A DNA stretch of 37,882 nt from Kiritimatiellia bacterium (GCA_017458625.1 JAFTAH010000164.1:1-37882), one strand, 5' to 3'; numbered from the stretch's first letter, positions 15,002-22,915 are shown. Translations and numbers: made by a program. The notes: generated by a model from the letters alone, not told the origin.

Positions 15002-15436
15002 TCACGGAAGTTCCGGCAGCGCGGGGTCGTCGGTAAACCGCGCGGAGGGGAAGGCCTGGCGCACGGCGGCGGCGAACAGTCCGGGCGGCTGCTGGGCCAA
15101 GCCGCAGGAGGGCGACTTGCTCTTGAGGACGAAAAGGGCGGGCGGGTTCTGGCTTAGGCACGCGACTTCGCGTTCGCACCAGTCGAGAAGTAGCGGCGCA
15201 TGGTCATGTCCGTCGGCGTCAAGGCACTGGACGGAGCCATCCGGGGCAAGATGCAAATCCATGGGCGGCCGCGGGATGGGCAGGCCGGCCTCGGCCTCCG
15301 GGCAGACGGCAAGAATGTGGTAGCCGGCCGCTTCCAGACGTCGACGAAGGCCTGGCACCAGCTTGTGGCCGCCATCGTAGCGGCAGCACCGACCCAGCAG
15401 GCAGGCGCTGACGACGGCAACGGGACAATCCCCCAT
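15002..15436 (-). CDS. DUF523 / TudS-like iron-sulfur desulfidase
   Basis: 144 residues covering the whole DUF523 domain. It shows SACLLGRCCRYDG near the N-terminus, CPEAEAGLPIPR in the middle and LKSKSPSCG toward the C-terminus; the Cys residues in these three segments are those that hold the [4Fe-4S]-type cluster in TudS thiouracil desulfidase. Known TudS removes sulfur from 2-thiouracil; the substrate of this homologue is unproven. It begins 12 bases after the NFU stop, and without its own clear ribosome binding site is probably translationally coupled. The neighbouring NFU protein would be a natural cluster donor. Confidence 0.9.
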   Translation of the reverse strand: MGDCPVAVVSACLLGRCCRYDGGHKLVPGLRRRLEAAGYHILAVCPEAEAGLPIPRPPMDLHLAPDGSVQCLDADGHDHAPLLLDWCEREVACLSQNPPALFVLKSKSPSCGLAQQPPGLFAAAVRQAFPSARFTDDPALPELP

Positions 15437-15448
15437 CGTGCAGGGGTC

Positions 15449-15679
15449 CTAGGCCTCGTCGGCCACGCGCTCGACCACGATTTCCGGGTCGACCAGCTCC
15501 TGAAGCTGGGCCTCGATGTACTGCTTGATGGTGGCGGCGGCGTGCGGGCAGCCGCGGCAGGCCCCCTGGAGGCGCAGTTTCACGGTCTTGCCCGCAATCT
15601 CGACCAGTTCGGCATCGCCGCCGTGGGTCTGCAACATGACGCTGATTTCGGACAGGACGGCCTTGATCTTCTCTTCCAT
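15449..15679 (-). CDS. NifU C-terminal (NFU) domain iron-sulfur scaffold
   Basis: 76 residues, a stand-alone NFU domain. It starts with VLSEISVMLQTHGGDAELVEI, typical of the family, and has the cluster-binding CRGCPHA (C-x2-C). NFU proteins carry and hand over [4Fe-4S] clusters. AAAGGACC lies before the ATG at 15679. Placed directly before the TudS-like gene. Confidence 0.95.
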   Translation of the reverse strand: MEEKIKAVLSEISVMLQTHGGDAELVEIAGKTVKLRLQGACRGCPHAAATIKQYIEAQLQELVDPEIVVERVADEA

Positions 15680-15708
15680 GGAAAAGGTCCTTTCGGAATG
15701 GACGGAAA

Positions 15709-15738
15709 GACCGCCTTGCAGAAACCTCCAAGGCGGTC
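15709..15738 (-). terminator. Hairpin between the small basic gene and NFU
   Basis: Perfect 10-bp stem GACCGCCTTG / CAAGGCGGTC with a 10-base loop. On the minus strand it is followed by TTTCC, so termination would be weak or partial. Confidence 0.55.
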
Positions 15739-15760
15739 CAGGAACGGATGCAGTCTACGC

Positions 15761-15958
15761 CTACTTCGCCAAGGCGCGCTTGAGCTGCTTGGGATGGCCC
15801 AGCAGATCGCGGATGCGGTCGTGGGGCATGTGCAGGACGTCCTCCTCGGAAACGCCGAGGCTGACGAGGCGCTTGCGATGCTCAAGCAGACGGCGAGCCT
15901 TGGCGGCGCCGGACTTGCGGGGGCGGGTGGTGTCGTTGTTGCGATTGTTCCGGGACAT
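15761..15958 (-). CDS. Small basic protein of unknown function
   Basis: 65 residues, strongly basic at both ends (SRNNRNNDTTRPRKSGAAKARR ... HPKQLKRALAK is the general character). No membrane segment or Cys. A perfect AGGAG lies 6 bases before the ATG, which supports translation. It lies 32 bases after tRNA-Glu(UUC) on the same strand, and a hairpin follows it. A nucleic-acid or ribosome-associated role would suit its charge, but I do not recognise the family. Confidence 0.7.
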   Translation of the reverse strand: MSRNNRNNDTTRPRKSGAAKARRLLEHRKRLVSLGVSEEDVLHMPHDRIRDLLGHPKQLKRALAK

Positions 15959-15990
15959 GGCGAACTCCTGTAGTTAGCAAAGCGAATAAA

Positions 15991-16065
15991 TGGCGACCCC
16001 AACGGGAATCGAACCCGTGTTACCAGGATGAAAACCTGATGTCCTGACCTCTAGACGATGGGGTC
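15991..16065 (-). tRNA. tRNA-Glu (anticodon UUC)
   Basis: 75 bases including an encoded CCA. Acceptor GACCCCA / TGGGGTC, D arm with GTCTAGAGG, anticodon loop TTTTCAT (anticodon TTC), T arm with GGTTCGATTCC. All arms pair. Confidence 0.97.
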
Positions 16066-16097
16066 GTCGAGTTCTTCGGTTGCCAAAGAACGCGCGG

Positions 16098-16126
16098 AAA
16101 ATACTTCACCGAGCGGACGAATGCAA
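16098..16126 (-). promoter_or_regulatory. Promoter of tRNA-Glu(UUC)
   Basis: Minus strand TTGCAT (16126-16121), 17-base spacer, TATTTT (16103-16098). Predicted start near 16091, about 26 bases before the mature 5' end. Confidence 0.6.
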
Positions 16127-16134
16127 GCGGAAAG

Positions 16135-17556
16135 TCAGGAAAAAGGAACGAGCCGCAGGTGGACGAGGGTTTCGAGGTGGTAGGTGTGGGGGAAGAGGTC
16201 GAAGGGGCGGACGGCAAGAGGCACGTAGGCGGGGGCCTTGGCGGCAATGGTGGCCAGGTCGCGCGCCAGGGTGCTCGGATTGCAGGAGACGTAGAGGATG
16301 TCGGCCGGCGTCATGCGCAGAATCCAGTCGATGGCCGCGTTGGAGAGGCCCGGGCGCGGAGGATCGACGACCACCAGGTCGGCATGGGAGGGGAGTCCGG
16401 GCGGCAAGGCACGGTTGACGTCGGCCACCTGGAAGGAGACGTTGGCAATGTGGTTTTCGGCGGCGTTCAGGCGGGCGGCCTCGACGGACGGTGCCCAGGA
16501 CTCGACGCCGTAGACGCGCGTGGCGGGGCTGGCGGAGGCAAGGCGCAGAGCGATGGGGCCGGTACCGGTGAAGAGGTCGAGGGCGACCGCCGGAATGCTG
16601 CCGTCGCGCACCGCTTCCTCGGCGACGGCGCGGAAAAGGGCCTCGGCCTGCTCGGTGTTGGACTGGAAGAACGTGTCGGGACCCACCCGGAAGCGCAAGC
16701 CGCCGAGGGTTTCGACGAGGTAGCCCGGACCGCGGATGAGACGGCGGTCGGAGGCGGTGGGCGTGCCCCGGATGTTGTGGTCGATGGAGACGTAGACGGT
16801 ATCGGCCAGTCCCTGCATCTCCGCGGAAAAGGCCTCGGCAAGCCCGGGGAAGTCGGCCGTGGCGAGAAGTTCGACGAGGCGTTGGCCGGTATGACGGGCC
16901 TCGCGCACCATGAGGGTGCGGAGTCCGGCGGTCTTCTTGATCTCGTGGAAGGCGCCGATGTGGAGGCGGTTGGCGAGGGCGACGGTGCGGCGGACGATCT
17001 CGCGGGAGGCGGCGGACTGGAGCAGGCAGTCGTCGGCGGGCAGGATATGGATGTAGGAGCCGCGCCGGTGGAGGCCGAGGCGGAGTTCGCCGTCGAGGGT
17101 CTCGCCAAAGGAGTAGACCATCTTGTTGCGGTAGTCGTCGGTGTGGGGCGAGGGGACGACGGGCGCGACCAGCGCCTGCGCGGCGGGCAGCGCGTGGAGC
17201 GCCTCGACCAGGATGTCGCGCTTGAGGCGGAGCTGCGCGGCGGGCGCGCAGTGGCGGAGGGCACAGCCACCGCAGCGTCCCATCCAGGGACAGGTCGGCG
17301 GCACGCGATCCGGCGAGGCCTTGAGGATTTCGACCGCGCGTGCGAAGGCGAAGTTCTTCTTGCGCTTGTAGACGACGGCGCGGACGGTTTCGCCGGGGAG
17401 GGCGTCGTCGACAAAGTAGACGAAGCGGTCAAGGCGCGCAATGGCCTGGCCGCCAAATGCCAGCTTTTCGGTGACGAGCTCAAGGGGTGGCGGCTCCTGA
17501 CAGGAGGGCGGCGGCGGAACGGGAGCGGACGAAGGCTGGAACGGCTGGTCGGACAT
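16135..17556 (-). CDS. rlmD: RlmD/RumA-type 23S rRNA (uracil-C5) methyltransferase
   Basis: 473 residues. SAM-dependent enzyme forming 5-methyluridine in RNA. An N-terminal TRAM-like segment (LAFGGQAIARLDRFVYFVDDALPGE) precedes a [4Fe-4S] cluster motif CPWMGRCGGCALRHC. The Rossmann domain has LDLFTGTGPIALRLA (SAM binding), VVVDPPRPGL and the catalytic YVSCNPSTLARDL. RlmD and RlmCD/TrmA-like enzymes share these features, so the target uridine is not certain. Start uncertain: 17556 leaves a 16-base gap after smpB; an in-frame ATG at 17610 would overlap smpB by 38 bases. Confidence 0.9.
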   Translation of the reverse strand: MSDQPFQPSSAPVPPPPSCQEPPPLELVTEKLAFGGQAIARLDRFVYFVDDALPGETVRAVVYKRKKNFAFARAVEILKASPDRVPPTCPWMGRCGGCALRHCAPAAQLRLKRDILVEALHALPAAQALVAPVVPSPHTDDYRNKMVYSFGETLDGELRLGLHRRGSYIHILPADDCLLQSAASREIVRRTVALANRLHIGAFHEIKKTAGLRTLMVREARHTGQRLVELLATADFPGLAEAFSAEMQGLADTVYVSIDHNIRGTPTASDRRLIRGPGYLVETLGGLRFRVGPDTFFQSNTEQAEALFRAVAEEAVRDGSIPAVALDLFTGTGPIALRLASASPATRVYGVESWAPSVEAARLNAAENHIANVSFQVADVNRALPPGLPSHADLVVVDPPRPGLSNAAIDWILRMTPADILYVSCNPSTLARDLATIAAKAPAYVPLAVRPFDLFPHTYHLETLVHLRLVPFS

Positions 17557-17572
17557 GGGAACGAGCAAGGGG

Positions 17573-18055
17573 CTAGCGGCGGCGGGCCTCGGAACGGGCT
17601 TCGCGGTCATCCTGGCGACGGCGGAGGTCTTCGCGCTTGTCGACGAGATGCTTGCCGCGCGCGAGCCCCACCTCGAGCTTGAGGCGGCCCCGGGTGGCGT
17701 AGAGCTTCAGCGGAACCAGGGCGAGACCTTTGAGCTGGACGACGGAATGCAGCCGGGTCAGTTCGCGGCGGTGCAGGAGAAGTTTCTTGGGACGATCCGG
17801 CTCGACGGGCGCAAAGCCGGAACCAGCCGCCAGATAGGGAAGGATGTGCATCGACTGGACGAAGAGCTCGCCGTGCTCGAAGCTGGCAAAGGCCTGCTGC
17901 AGGCTGGCATGGCCGGCGCGGCAGCTCTTGACCTCGCCGCCCGTCAGGGAAAGTCCCGCCTCGAAGCTGTCCAGAATCTCGTAATCATGTCGCGCCCGGC
18001 GGTTGGTCGCCAGGGTGACATCCGGGGGCGGAGGCTTGGAGGAGGTGCCAGGCAT
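17573..18055 (-). CDS. smpB: SsrA-binding protein SmpB
   Basis: 160 residues, standard length. SmpB delivers tmRNA to stalled ribosomes. Diagnostic segments: TNRRARHDYEILDSFEAGLSLTG, GEVKSCRAGHASLQQAF, PKKLLLHRRELTRL, and the basic C-terminal tail LARGKHLVDKREDLRRR that enters the mRNA channel. The ATG at 18055 has no Shine-Dalgarno and lies directly after the T tract of a hairpin, so expression may depend on read-through from rpoZ or on another signal. Confidence 0.96.
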   Translation of the reverse strand: MPGTSSKPPPPDVTLATNRRARHDYEILDSFEAGLSLTGGEVKSCRAGHASLQQAFASFEHGELFVQSMHILPYLAAGSGFAPVEPDRPKKLLLHRRELTRLHSVVQLKGLALVPLKLYATRGRLKLEVGLARGKHLVDKREDLRRRQDDREARSEARRR

Positions 18056-18060
18056 GACGG

Positions 18061-18097
18061 GAAAAACCCGGGACGACGGCAACAGACCGTCTGCCCG
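18061..18097 (-). terminator. Terminator-like hairpin between rpoZ and smpB
   Basis: Stem CGGG-x-GACGG / CCGTC-x-CCCG (11 positions, one mismatch) with a short loop, followed on the minus strand by GGTTTTTCCC. It ends 6 bases before the smpB ATG. May attenuate smpB. Confidence 0.6.
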
Positions 18098-18122
18098 GGA
18101 ACCTGGAAGGTCGAGAGGCCGT

Positions 18123-18371
18123 CTACAACGCGAACAGGTCGTTCGTGTCCACGTCGTTCTCGGACGAGGACAGCGCACCAGCCGTCGCGATAAGCTTGTC
18201 CTCGGCAATCTCCTTGAGGACGATATCGACGAGCTCCTGGTCCTTGAAGTCGCGCTTGACCATTGGGCGCTGGCCGGCAATCAGCTGGCGGACACGCTTG
18301 GAGACCGTGTTGATCAGCAGCGGGACATTGGGCATCTTTTCCTTGGCCTTTTCGAGATAGATCGCGTTCAT
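18123..18371 (-). CDS. rpoZ: RNA polymerase omega subunit
   Basis: 82 residues. Omega helps assemble and stabilise RNA polymerase by clamping the beta-prime C-terminus. The sequence NAIYLEKAKEKMPNVPLLINTVSKRVRQL and the following LIAGQRPMV, then ELVDIVLKEIAEDKL, match the omega core. The acidic tail (SSSENDVDTND) is common. GAGGTG precedes the ATG at 18371. A much longer frame upstream is a shadow of folP on the same strand. Confidence 0.9.
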   Translation of the reverse strand: MNAIYLEKAKEKMPNVPLLINTVSKRVRQLIAGQRPMVKRDFKDQELVDIVLKEIAEDKLIATAGALSSSENDVDTNDLFAL

Positions 18372-18423
18372 GGGCACCTCTTGAATCGGGAAGGCCGGAG
18401 AATACGCCGCTCCCCGCCCGGAG

Positions 18424-19236
18424 TCAACCCTCCAGCCGGGAAAAATCGGGCGAGCGAAATGGACGTTCGTGCATACGGAGAAGGACGGAGGCGGCATGGG
18501 GGCCACAACGGGCCCGGGCCGCGAGCGCCAGTCGCCAGGAGGCCTGGTCGATATCCTCGTCCGGCCGGCGCAGGCGCTGGACGATCCGCTTGCGGGAGAG
18601 GCCCAGCCAGACCTCATGGCCAAGGTCGGCCAGCTCCGCCAACCCATCGAGAAGCGCCAGGTCCTGGTCCCGGGTGGTGCCGAAGCCGATGCCGGGGTCG
18701 ATGGCGATACGGTCGGCGGAAAGTCCCAGATCCTGGAGGCGAGCGATGCGGCCGGCCAGCCAGCGGGCAACGGTGCGGACGGGATGCGGGTCGTCCGGGG
18801 CCAGGACATGGCCCATGCCGTGAACCAGCACGTAGCGGCCTTGCCAATGGGGCAGAAACGTCCGCATGCCCCGGGATAGCCCCCCGCTGACGTCGTTGAT
18901 GCAGTCGATGCCCCAGCCCGCCGCGGCAGCAGCGACGCTGGCCTTGCGGGTGTCCACGGAAAGCCAGGCGCGCGTGTCCAAAAACTCCCGGAGACGGGCG
19001 ACCGGGACGGCAAGACGGCGTATCTCTTCGCGCCAGCCGACGGGCAAAAAACCGGGACGCGTCGACTCTCCCCCGATGTCGATGCCTTCCGCACCCGCCG
19101 CCACCAGGGCCTGCGCCTGACGAACCGCCGCCTCCGCCGAACCATAGCGGCCGCCATCCGAAAAGGAGTCGGGCGTCACATTCACGATGCCCACCCATCG
19201 GACTGGGAGACGGGAGGGTGGCGGAGAAGTCGACAA
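18424..19236 (-). CDS. folP: Dihydropteroate synthase
   Basis: 270 residues from the TTG at 19236. It condenses dihydropterin pyrophosphate with p-aminobenzoate in folate synthesis. All motifs are present: NVTPDSFSDGG, DIGGESTRPG, LSVDT, INDVSGG, DPGIGFG and GLSRK. The TTG is chosen because AGGA lies 9 bases upstream; a GTG at 19258-19260 would also work but lies inside a recurrent motif. The tail of that motif supplies the ribosome binding site, so the motif is in the transcript or promoter of this gene. Confidence 0.95.
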   Translation of the reverse strand: MSTSPPPSRLPVRWVGIVNVTPDSFSDGGRYGSAEAAVRQAQALVAAGAEGIDIGGESTRPGFLPVGWREEIRRLAVPVARLREFLDTRAWLSVDTRKASVAAAAAGWGIDCINDVSGGLSRGMRTFLPHWQGRYVLVHGMGHVLAPDDPHPVRTVARWLAGRIARLQDLGLSADRIAIDPGIGFGTTRDQDLALLDGLAELADLGHEVWLGLSRKRIVQRLRRPDEDIDQASWRLALAARARCGPHAASVLLRMHERPFRSPDFSRLEG

Positions 19237-19242
19237 TTGACT

Positions 19243-19270
19243 ATTTCCTAATGTTTTCACGTAGAATCAC
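19243..19270 (-). promoter_or_regulatory. Recurrent motif, site 8 (folP leader)
   Basis: Minus strand GTGATTCTACGTGAAAACAT then TAGGAAAT. Exact match to the core consensus. It ends only 7 bases before the proposed folP start and includes its AGGA. Confidence 0.7.
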
Positions 19271-19327
19271 AGCGTTTGGGGAGGCCGGGAAGAGTCGTGG
19301 GGGCAGGAGGAGGGGCGGCGGGAGCGG

Positions 19328-20074
19328 TCAGGGCTTCTTCCAGTAGGAGAGGAACTCGATGTTGCCGGCGGGGCCGCGGATGGGAGAGGTGGCGGTGCCG
19401 AGGAGAGTCCACTGGAGCTCGGTGGCGGCAAAAGCCTGGATGTCGGCCACGACCTGGCGGTGGATGGCCGGGTCGCGGACGACCCCCCCCTTGCCGACAT
19501 GTTCCCGGCCAGCTTCAAACTGGGGCTTGATGAGGGCGACCACTTCGCCGCCGGGGGCCAGGATGCGGTCGATGGCGGGCAGGATGAGCTTGAGGGAGAT
19601 GAAGGAGCAATCGGTGACCGCCAGACTGGGCGGCAGGGCTCCGGCCGGCAGGGTGTCGGGGGTCATGGCGCGGGCGTTGACCCCGTCGAGGACGGTGACG
19701 CGGGCGTCTCCCGCAACGCGCGGATGGAGCAGGCCGTGCCCGACGTCGATGGCATAGACGTGGACGGCGCCGTGCTGCAGCAGGCAGTCGGTGAAGCCGC
19801 CGGTTGAAGCCCCGATGTCGGCGCAGGTCCGTCCGGCGGCGGAGAGCCCGGCAAAGGTGTCGAAGGCGTGCTGGAGCTTGAGTCCGCCCCGGGAGACGAA
19901 GGGGAGGTCGTGGCGGAGGCGGAGCACGGCATCGGCGGGATAGAGGTGGCCGGGCTTGCTGGCGGGACGGTCGTCGACGAGCACCTCGCCGGCCAGAATC
20001 AGCCGCTGGGCCTTTTCGCGGGATTCGGCGAGCCCGGCGGCCACCAGAAGAAGGTCTAGGCGCTGGCGTGGCAT
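19328..20074 (-). CDS. tlyA: TlyA-family rRNA 2'-O-methyltransferase
   Basis: 248 residues. N-terminal S4 RNA-binding domain (RLDLLLVAAGLAESREKAQ ... AGEVLVDDRPASKPG) and a C-terminal RrmJ/FtsJ-like methyltransferase domain with CADIGASTGGFTDCLL for SAM. The catalytic tetrad can be placed at Lys in SRGGLKL, Asp in VTDCSF, Lys in LIKPQFE and Glu in GNIEFL. Known TlyA methylates cytidines in 16S and 23S rRNA; hemolysin naming is historical. GGAG 7 bases before the ATG at 20074 fixes the start. Confidence 0.95.
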   Translation of the reverse strand: MPRQRLDLLLVAAGLAESREKAQRLILAGEVLVDDRPASKPGHLYPADAVLRLRHDLPFVSRGGLKLQHAFDTFAGLSAAGRTCADIGASTGGFTDCLLQHGAVHVYAIDVGHGLLHPRVAGDARVTVLDGVNARAMTPDTLPAGALPPSLAVTDCSFISLKLILPAIDRILAPGGEVVALIKPQFEAGREHVGKGGVVRDPAIHRQVVADIQAFAATELQWTLLGTATSPIRGPAGNIEFLSYWKKP

Positions 20075-20147
20075 CTTGTTCTCCGGGAAGGGGTGGGGCG
20101 TACCGGTGGCGAGAGCTCCGTGGTTCGTCGGGCCAGAGCGGGCGGCC

Positions 20148-21221
20148 TCATCGGGGCGAGGCGGGGGGGAGCGGGGAGTGCTTCTGTCGGCGAAGGCGCG
20201 CAAACGCGCGGACAGCCACGGAACCGAACACCAGGGCCAGGATGCCGAGGAAGAAGCCGAGAATCATGTAGTCGTAGGTGCGCTGGGTCTGCGGGGGCTG
20301 GCCGGGCGTCGTCTCGGGGGCCTGGATGTCGACGCCGCTGAAGATGGAATAGGGGGGCAGCTCCTCGAAAGGCTCGGGAATGGGCGGGCGGCCGGCATCG
20401 ACCCAGGCGGTGTAGAAGAGGCTGGAAATGTCGGTCGCCGTGACGGAAATGCGGCGGACGATGCTGTCCTCCAGAAGGTTCCAGAGCGTGAGGTAGTAGT
20501 CCTCGGTGTCGACATGCCGTCCGGCGGCGCGAGTGGCCTCGAAGTCGCTGCGGAGCCACTTGAGGGAGAGCTGCTGGGAGTCGCGGGCCCAGCCGAGGGC
20601 GGCCAGGAAGGGGTCTTCGAGGTAGACCGCCGGCTCGCACCGGATCATCTCGGAATGGAAGAAGGAGCGAATGAGGTCGGACTCAATGCGCGAATGCACG
20701 CCATTTTGTCCGGACTCCTGGCCGTTGAAATTGCGGGTGGCGTGGAGGGGCATGTGGAGGTCGCCGACGTAGTGGGCGAGGGTGGCGCCGGTGCGGGCGG
20801 CCCACATCCAGTCGTTCGTGCGCATGGCTTCGGACATCTGGCGGGTCAGCGCGGCGATGGCCCAGGGGGCGGTGCCGATTTCGTCGGGCCGGAGGGAGAG
20901 AGTGGCCATGGCCTCGTCGAGGTCGCGGGGGAGCGACATGAGGTCGAAGCCGCGACGGAGGCGGTCGGGCTCGAAGTAGTGGCGGACGCCCTCGGTGCCA
21001 TCATCGTTCTTCCAGAGGTCCGGGTAGACGGAAGGGTAGGCCATCGGCCAGGAAAAGGCGCGGAAGTCGGCCATCTCGTCGGGCACGTTCTTGCCGGCGG
21101 CGCGGGTGATCTGGAGGTGCTGCTGCCCGGACCAGGCGGATGCGCGCCCGGGTAGCGCCAGGAGCAGCGCAAGAGCCAGGACGAGGGTGGCGGGAAAAAA
21201 GAGGAGGGGACGTGGCTTCAT
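20148..21221 (-). CDS. S1/P1 nuclease or phospholipase C-like zinc enzyme, membrane anchored
   Basis: 357 residues. Signal peptide LALALLLALPGRASA is followed directly by Trp (WSGQQH); in P1 nuclease and bacterial phospholipase C the mature N-terminal Trp is itself a zinc ligand. Further ligands are in HYVGDLHMPLH and DTE-like positions, with HYFEPDR and HSRIES. The trinuclear zinc site cleaves nucleic acids or phospholipids; I cannot tell which. Unusually, a membrane helix (about 322-340, YMILGFFLGILALVFGSVAV) and a basic tail end the protein, anchoring the catalytic domain outside the membrane. There is no Shine-Dalgarno before the ATG, and a possible promoter places transcription start only a few bases upstream. 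Confidence 0.88.
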   Translation of the reverse strand: MKPRPLLFFPATLVLALALLLALPGRASAWSGQQHLQITRAAGKNVPDEMADFRAFSWPMAYPSVYPDLWKNDDGTEGVRHYFEPDRLRRGFDLMSLPRDLDEAMATLSLRPDEIGTAPWAIAALTRQMSEAMRTNDWMWAARTGATLAHYVGDLHMPLHATRNFNGQESGQNGVHSRIESDLIRSFFHSEMIRCEPAVYLEDPFLAALGWARDSQQLSLKWLRSDFEATRAAGRHVDTEDYYLTLWNLLEDSIVRRISVTATDISSLFYTAWVDAGRPPIPEPFEELPPYSIFSGVDIQAPETTPGQPPQTQRTYDYMILGFFLGILALVFGSVAVRAFARLRRQKHSPLPPASPR

Positions 21222-21231
21222 GACCCGGACA

Positions 21232-21260
21232 AGATAGTGGAAGGGGCGAGAGGGAGGCAA
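21232..21260 (-). promoter_or_regulatory. Candidate promoter of the S1/P1-like gene
   Basis: Minus strand TTGCCT (21260-21255), 17-base spacer, CTATCT (21237-21232). Start predicted near 21225, four bases before the ATG, which would make a nearly leaderless mRNA. Confidence 0.35.
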
Positions 21261-21291
21261 ACGAAAAGTGCCCCGGCGGGGGGAGCCGGGT

Positions 21292-21305
21292 GCGATTTTA
21301 CGTTG
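21292..21305 (+). promoter_or_regulatory. Recurrent motif, site 9 (weak)
   Basis: GCGATTTTACGTTG, keeping only the left half of the consensus. Between the S1/P1-like gene and the small gene at 21320. Confidence 0.35.
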
Positions 21306-21319
21306 TTGCACCATCATGG

Positions 21320-21550
21320 TCAGGCGGCGGAGCGAAGGCGAGCGAGGAGGGCACAGACGCAGGCGGCGTTTGCCACACGCCAGTGCATGAAGTCGTTGTG
21401 GAACACGGCTTGCGGGAAGTCCTCGGTCAGGATGGCTTCCATCGCCTCCTCGCCGTCGGCTCCGCACAGGAGCCGCGCCGCGGCCCCCGCCCCGCGCGCC
21501 TCGGCGAGCTTCTTGATGCGCCCCATGAGCTCGAGCGCGTCGCAGAGCAT
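21320..21550 (-). CDS. Small protein of unknown function
   Basis: 76 residues from the ATG at 21550 (a GTG lies immediately before it). Mostly helical character: LELMGRIKKLAEARGAGAAARLL, then AMEAILTEDFPQAVF and HNDFMHWRVANAACVCALL. It carries three Cys residues but no recognisable metal motif. The open frame continues upstream to 21772 through a recurrent motif, so the longer version is unlikely. No clear ribosome binding site. Unrecognised. Confidence 0.5.
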   Translation of the reverse strand: MLCDALELMGRIKKLAEARGAGAAARLLCGADGEEAMEAILTEDFPQAVFHNDFMHWRVANAACVCALLARLRSAA

Positions 21551-21651
21551 CACCGCGTAGGAGAACGACCCCGGGGGAGACGGACGGGACCTCGGCAATT
21601 CCGGCGGACGGGGGAACGCCTGCCGGGGGAGGCGAAACGGCGGAGAGGAGG

Positions 21652-21688
21652 AAAAAGCGAAATTCCCTTTGTTTTCACGTAGGCTCAC
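21652..21688 (-). promoter_or_regulatory. Recurrent motif, site 10
   Basis: Minus strand GTGAGCCTACGTGAAAACAA then AGGG and TTTCGCTTTTT. Full match over both blocks; with site 7 it is nearly identical over 30 bases. Divergent intergenic region. Confidence 0.7.
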
Positions 21689-21904
21689 AAGCCATGGAAA
21701 ACCGGAACGGAGGGAATGGAGAACCGGGAAAAGGCAGAGGCCGGAGGCGTCCGCCAACAACGGCGAAGACAAAACTGTGAACCTCAGGCCGGGGCAGAGT
21801 CGCTCATATCAGGTGAAAACGAGGTTGGACCTTCCGCGGAACGACAAGCCCGCCCGGCTGCCAGATTTTTGGACATATAGATATAGATGAGGATATTGAA
21901 ACCC

Positions 21905-22915
21905 ATGCAGACGACAAGAACAGACAAGGCCGGCTTCACGCTGATCGAGTTGCTGATCGTAATCGCAATCCTAGGTTCCATTTCCATAGTGAGCATCAAG
22001 TCCTACGGCAACCTGAAGTACCGCCAGGCCAAGCGCATGAACGTAACGAAGATCAAGCAGATCCAGCACCAGATCGCCGTCTACGACCTCGTGAAGGAGG
22101 ACAGCTCCGACAACAACAACGACGCGGCGGCCTACCGCTTCAACAACATGGACTCCTTGCTGGAGAACTGCGGCATCACGAGCGACCCCATGCTGACCGA
22201 CACGGGCAAGGCGGGCACCTTCGACTGGACGGCCGTCAGCAACGCGTCCTGCAAGATCTACGACGGCACCTGGCGCCAGGAAGGCAAGGCCTCCAAGACC
22301 GGCAGTACCAACAAGGGCCTCACCGACACGTTGGCTGGCAAGCTCGGCGTGTACTACCTGAACGAGACCGATGCCAAGCTCCTCAACGACGCCGGCATCG
22401 CCCAGGTCCTCGTCCACGCCGGCACGCCCAACCGCGCCGCCGCCTACTCCGGCGACATCAAGGGCTCCTTCGGCGGCGGTCCGACCTGGCGCCCCGAGAT
22501 GAGTCCCACCTATCCCATGGTCGTGTCCAACGGCTGCCCCGTCGTGGTCCTCCGCCCGAACGCCTCCTCGACAATGACCGGCTACATCTACGACCACTTC
22601 GACTGCTCCCTGACCAACGACTACACCTCCGTCTCGGAATCCGACTTCGGCACCCTCATGCAGAGCTGCAAGATCGTCCTCTTCGGCCTAAACCGCTTCT
22701 CGACGGTGTGCAAGGCGTCCGTCGGCCTGGATTCCGTGCCCTACAATCCCGTGTTCGACAAGTTCTACTATCGCCAGTACCTGCTGGCGTTCCTGATCCG
22801 CAACGGCGGCCAGGGCCGCCAGTCCGCCTGCCGGTTCCTGGGCGTGCTTGACTGCGAGGGCAACGACCTGATTGGAGCCGAATACGGCCAGACATGGCAG
22901 ATTAGCGAGAACTAG
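21905..22915 (+). CDS. Prepilin-type N-terminal cleavage/methylation protein
   Basis: 336 residues. The N-terminus TDKAGFTLIELLIVIAILG is a class III prepilin signal: cleavage after Gly with the mature Phe methylated, Glu at +5, then a hydrophobic helix. The rest is a periplasmic or extracellular globular domain without an obvious named family (FGGGPTWRPEMSPTYPMVV and FYYRQYLLAFLIRNGGQGR are visible segments). Such large pseudopilin-like secreted proteins are abundant in Lentisphaerota, Kiritimatiellota and Planctomycetota. No pilus or T2SS genes are adjacent. ATG at 21905 is preferred; one at 21887 would add six residues. The upstream 40 bases are AT-rich. Confidence 0.88.
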   Translation: MQTTRTDKAGFTLIELLIVIAILGSISIVSIKSYGNLKYRQAKRMNVTKIKQIQHQIAVYDLVKEDSSDNNNDAAAYRFNNMDSLLENCGITSDPMLTDTGKAGTFDWTAVSNASCKIYDGTWRQEGKASKTGSTNKGLTDTLAGKLGVYYLNETDAKLLNDAGIAQVLVHAGTPNRAAAYSGDIKGSFGGGPTWRPEMSPTYPMVVSNGCPVVVLRPNASSTMTGYIYDHFDCSLTNDYTSVSESDFGTLMQSCKIVLFGLNRFSTVCKASVGLDSVPYNPVFDKFYYRQYLLAFLIRNGGQGRQSACRFLGVLDCEGNDLIGAEYGQTWQISEN

